Source: Haplomitrium mnioides
Taxonomy: Eukaryota > Marchantiophyta > Haplomitriopsida > Calobryales
Assembly (NCBI GenBank): GCA_049999725.1
Contig: JBNGIS010008428.1
Span: 1-21,194 of the forward strand
DNA length: 21,194 bases
Direction: 5' to 3'
Part shown: positions 17,849 through 21,194 of the stretch, piece by piece
How positions within the stretch are numbered: the stretch's first letter is position 1
How the letters are laid out: the number at the start of each line of letters is the position of its first letter
The notes under the pieces: generated by a model
Databases searched by the model: none
Told to the model about the DNA's origin: nothing
Seen by the model: the letters and a program-made list of their open reading frames with translations, nothing else
Made by a program: the position numbers and the translations under genes

Positions 17849-18702
17849 TGTTAAAAAGTAAACTCGAAATCCACGTGAAGGAGTTGAGAAACTGTCGAAA
17901 GGGAGCACTTGATCGAAATGTGTGCTTCGAAGGAGACAGGAATGAGGTCAGATCGAAAAACGCCAGAAATCAGCCCGCGAAACAGCAGAATCGCGATGCT
18001 CCAGAAGTCTTCCAGAAAACGATGGCGGGGGGGTCAAGAAATCGCAGAAACGCGATTAAGAAGGAGGCCGTCCGAAAACGGGAACGCGATCCCTGTTTTC
18101 GACGTCCTGCTTTTTCTCACTTGACGACTCGCAGCCGTCTCGCGAACTCGCGGCCTCCTGACGATTGCGCAACCTCCTCAGGAACTCGCGACCTCCTCAC
18201 CCTTCCACGTCCTCCTCACGAAGATGCAACCTTCTCGACGTCGACGTGCTGACATTCGTGACCAGGGAAGCCGCAGCTTCTTTTCGAGCTCGCAACCTCC
18301 TCGCAAGTCGACCCTGCTGCCTGTGCTCCAAAACGATATCAAGAACTGATATCTAGAACGCTTTCATAAATATGAACCAGAGGAAGAATGCACACGGGAA
18401 ATATGAATGCTGAGGATACATCCCAATGGGGAGCCTCTGAATATTTATACAAAGAGGAAAAATCCTCTCCTAAATTACATCGTGATCACGTTTGTGATCG
18501 CCTTGACGAAATCGTGCACGATTCTGTGCACGTTGTTCCTCATAGTCTCCTCAGTGACAAAATTGTCACTTAAAATAAAAAGGGGCCTGTGTTGCTGACA
18601 CGTGGCATCCCTCTTAACTAAACTAACAATCTTAGCTAGCCTAGTTATAACTAACAATATGTTAGTTATTATATTTACAGCAGCAAAGATACATTTCCAA
18701 CA
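17849..18702 (-). mobile_element. Solo LTR, 854 bp, copia-type
   Basis: It begins TGTTAAAAAG and ends CATTTCCAACA, so it has TG...CA termini, with a 5-bp target duplication on both sides. I place its transcription on the minus strand. There it starts TGTTGGAAATG, has TATAAATATTC at about 18449-18439 some 255 bases in, and then a CpG-rich transcribed part (17870-18340). The upstream region contains GACACGTGGCA (about 18597-18607), a G-box/ABRE-like site, plus several palindromes. No internal retrotransposon domain or second LTR is present, so it is the product of LTR-LTR recombination. The 139-codon plus-strand frame inside it (17833-18252) has no motif and crosses the LTR border, so it is not a gene. 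The copia assignment is from terminal sequence style and 5-bp duplication, not from coding sequence. Confidence 0.88.
18480..18575 (-). promoter_or_regulatory. Cluster of palindromes in the LTR promoter region
   Basis: Upstream of the LTR's minus-strand TATA box lie CGTGATCACG (about 18480-18490), CGTGCAC-GATTCT-GTGCACG (about 18513-18532) and AGTGACAA-AA-TTGTCACT (about 18552-18570), each with perfect arms. Dyads in an LTR U3 are plausible factor-binding sites. The function is inferred from placement only. Confidence 0.4.
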
Positions 18703-19024
18703 TAGTCTATCTTTTGTCCTTTGAGGGAGCGTTACTATTAATTGTACTTATGGTTCTTTGAATGGCCAGTTGTAGTCTATCTTTTGTCCTTGTAGGGAGT
18801 CATACCTATAATTATACTGATGACCAGTAATTTATGTTTTAGAGTCCATCTCTTTCTGACAGTTTCGTGTTAGTTTTAGAAGTAACCAAGTTTAGGTGAC
18901 AAAATAATAATAATAATTATTTGATTACTTGAATTTTTAATTTTTATTTTAGTGCTTGTTGTTCCTCTTTTCTGTTTTCATTTATTGTGTAGGTTGGACT
19001 TTAGGTTGTTGCTCTCAGCTTTTA
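18703..19024 (+). repeat. Degenerate satellite sequence right of the LTR
   Basis: It starts with the right TAGTC target copy, then monomer words (ATCTTTTGTCCTTTGAGGGAG). A 70-bp stretch containing TAGTCTATCTTTTGTCC is locally duplicated (18703 and 18773). From about 18880 to 19000 an AT-rich segment with AATAATAAT is not part of the monomer. Confidence 0.65.
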
Positions 19025-21194
19025 CTGTCTAAAAGTCATCTCTTAGACTTTCTAGGCTCTCATTGTTCCAGTCATGCATGCTCTTTGTTTGACAGGTTGA
19101 AGTCTATCATCTTACCTTTAAGGGCATTCAAATGTTAGACATGTGATTAGTTAGCTATGTTTAGGGTCTGTCTCCTTCTTTACAGTTTAAGAGCTAAATT
19201 TAGCTTTTTCTTTTTTAGTCAGGACTATCCTTTCTCAAGCTTTCTCCAATCACATTCTTCCAGTCATGCATGTTCTATGTTTGACAGGTTGAAGTCTATC
19301 ATTTGCCCTTTGAGGGAGTCATTCAAATGTTAGACATGTGATGAGTAAGTTATGTTTTAGGGTCTGTCTCTTTTCAACAATTAAGAGCTATGTTGAACTT
19401 GTACTGTTTAGTCAGGGCTGTCCTTTCTCATGCTCTCAGATCATATTCTTCCAGTCATGCATGGTTTTTGGTTGACAGGTTGAAGTCTATCTTGTGCCCT
19501 TTGAGGGAGTCATGCATACACTAGACATTTGTTTAGTAGGTTTTGCTTGGGGGTATGTCTCTTTCTAACAGTTAAGAGTTACGGTTAGCTTTTACTTTTT
19601 TAGTTAAGGCTGTCCTTTCTTAAGCTTTCTCCAATCACATTCTTCCAGTCATGCATGTTCTATGTTTGACAGGTTGAAGTCTACCATTTGCCCTTTGAGG
19701 GAGTCATTCAAATGTTAGACATGTGATGAGTAAGTTATGTTTTAGGGTCTGTCTCTTTTTAACAATTAAGAGCTATGTTGAACTTGTACTAGTTAGTCAG
19801 GGCTGTCCTTTCTCAGGCTCTCAGATCATATTCTTCCAGTCATGCATGGTTTTTGGTTGACAGGTTGAAGTCTATCTTTTGCCCTTTGAGGGAGTCATGC
19901 ATACTCTAGACATTTGTTTAGTAGGTTTTGTTTGGGGGTATGTCTCTTTCTAACAGCTAAGAGTTATGGTTAGCTTTTACTTTTTTAGTCAGAGCTGTCC
20001 TTTCTCAAGCTTTCTCAAATCACATTCTTCCAGTCATGCATGTTCTATGTTTGACAGGTTGAAGTCTATCATTTGCCCTTTGAGGGAGTCATTCAAATGT
20101 TAGACATGTAATGAGTACGTTATGTTTTAGGGTCTGTCTCTTTCTAACAATTAAGAGTTACATTAAGCTTGTACTGTTTAGTCAGGGCTGTCCTTTCTCA
20201 GGCTTTCTCAGATCTTGTTCTTCCTGTCATGCATGTTTTTAGTTCGACAGGTTGAGGTCTATCATTTGCCCTTTGAGGGAGTCATTCTCACGTTAGACAT
20301 GTGATTAGTAAGTTATGTTTTAGGGCCTACCTTTCTAACAGTTAAGAGTTAAGGCTAGCTTTTATTGTTTAAGTCAGGGCTATCCTTTCTAGACTTTCTC
20401 AAATCATATTCTTCCAGTCATGCATGTTCTTTGTTTGACAGGTTGAAGTCTATCATTTACCCTTTGAGGGAGTCATTCAAATGTTAGACCTGTGATGATT
20501 AAGTTTTGTTTTAGGGTTGGTCTCGTTCTAACAATTAAGAGTTACGTTTAGCTTTTACTGTTTTAGTCAGGGCTGTCCTTTCTCAGGCTTTCTCAGATCA
20601 TATTCTTCCAATCATGCATGGTTTTTGTTTGACAGGTTGTAGTCTATCTTTTTCCTTTCAGGGAGTCATGCATACACTAGACATGTGTTTATAGTAGGTT
20701 AAGCTTTAGGGTATGTCTCTTTCTAACAGTTAAGAGTTACGGTTAGCTTTTACTTTTTTAGTTGGGACTGTCGTTTCTCAAGCTTTCTCAAATCACATTC
20801 TTCCAGTCATGCATGTTCTATGTTTGACCAGTTGAAGTCTATCATTTGCCCTTTGAGGGAGTCATTCAAATGTTAGACATGTGATGAGTAAGTTATGTTT
20901 TAGGGTCTGTCTCGTCTCTTCTGACAATTAAGAGTTACGTTTAACTTGTACTGTTTAGTCAGGGCTGTCCTTTCTCAGGCTTTCTCAGTTCATATTCTTC
21001 CAGTCATGCATGGTTTTTGGTTGACAGGTTGAAGTCTATCATTTGCTCTTTGAGGGAGTCATGGATACACTAGACATTTGTTTAGTAGGTTTTGTGTTTC
21101 GGTATGTCTCTTTCTAACAGTTAAGAGTTATGGTTAGCTTTTACATTTTTAGTCAGGGCTATCCTTTCTCAAGCTTTCTCAGATCACATTCTTC
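19025..21194 (+). repeat. Satellite array with about 193-bp monomers, continuing past the window
   Basis: The anchor GTCATGCATG (or a near copy) recurs at 19071, 19263, 19454, 19648, 19839, 20033, 20226, 20417, 20611, 20806 and 21003, giving steps of 191-197 bases. Shared blocks are GTCAGGGCTGTCCTTTCTCA, CATTCTTCCAGTCATGCATG, GACAGGTTGAAGTCTATC, CCCTTTGAGGGAGTCAT and AACARTTAAGAGTTA. Two monomer types mostly alternate. Type A has TTCTATGTTTGACAGG and ATTCAAATGTTAGACATG. Type B has GTTTTTGGTTGACAGG and CATACACTAGACATTTG. That gives a dimer period of about 386 bases. The window ends inside a monomer. No protein is encoded. Confidence 0.92.

Noticed and set aside
17833-18252. 139-codon plus-strand open frame, Arg/Asn-rich
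   Set aside because: It crosses the LTR border and lies in the GC-rich transcribed part of the solo LTR, antisense to the LTR promoter, with no domain.

Overview
The window reads as a stretch of a large, repeat-rich, gene-poor nuclear genome of a land plant. The evidence is an intact plant-type GDP-L-fucose synthase gene, a broken copy of the plant RF298/MIP1 RING-ligase family, GT-AG introns, a copia-type solo LTR, non-LTR (LINE) retrotransposon copies and long tandem repeats. A seed-free plant such as a fern is my guess for the lineage; the sequence alone does not settle it.

Layout. Positions 646-4022 (+) hold a decayed multi-exon gene with recognisable splice sites. Its first visible exon is lysine-rich and then carries a ParB-like motif. 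Its last exon carries the QKP and DLCFGS...VE.D signatures of a beta-class (N6-adenine/N4-cytosine type) DNA methyltransferase. It is broken by about four frameshifts and by twelve internal stops, ten TAG and two TAA, with no TGA in the frames I trust. Related minisatellites, the first two with a palindromic core near GTCCATGCGCGCATGGAC, lie just upstream of this gene, inside its large intron and downstream of it. From 4607 to 7600 the DNA is AT-rich and holds a 3 x 76-bp tandem repeat and a degenerate LTR-retrotransposon gag on the minus strand (6093-6735).

The one intact gene is GDP-L-fucose synthase (8010-8945, minus, single exon). Its presumed leader contains a 57-bp tandem repeat that carries a two-codon upstream ORF (ATG AGA stop) three times. 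Facing away from it is a truncated RF298/MIP1-like RING pseudogene (9412-10491, +).

From about 11340 to 17070 the window is a LINE region. A long, heavily mutated copy (ORF1, endonuclease and RT remnants) is followed by a roughly 1.95-kb tandem duplication of its RT/3' half plus 3' flank. The second unit has an almost open RT frame, but its catalytic YADD has become YAND and a TGA interrupts the C-terminus.

The right end is a satellite array with a monomer of about 193 bp, arranged mostly as alternating A/B types, which runs off the window. An 854-bp solo LTR with a 5-bp target duplication (TAGTC) interrupts its degenerate left edge.

Only the fucose synthase looks functional. The item most worth following is the ParB-like/DNA-methyltransferase gene family represented by the relic at the left.
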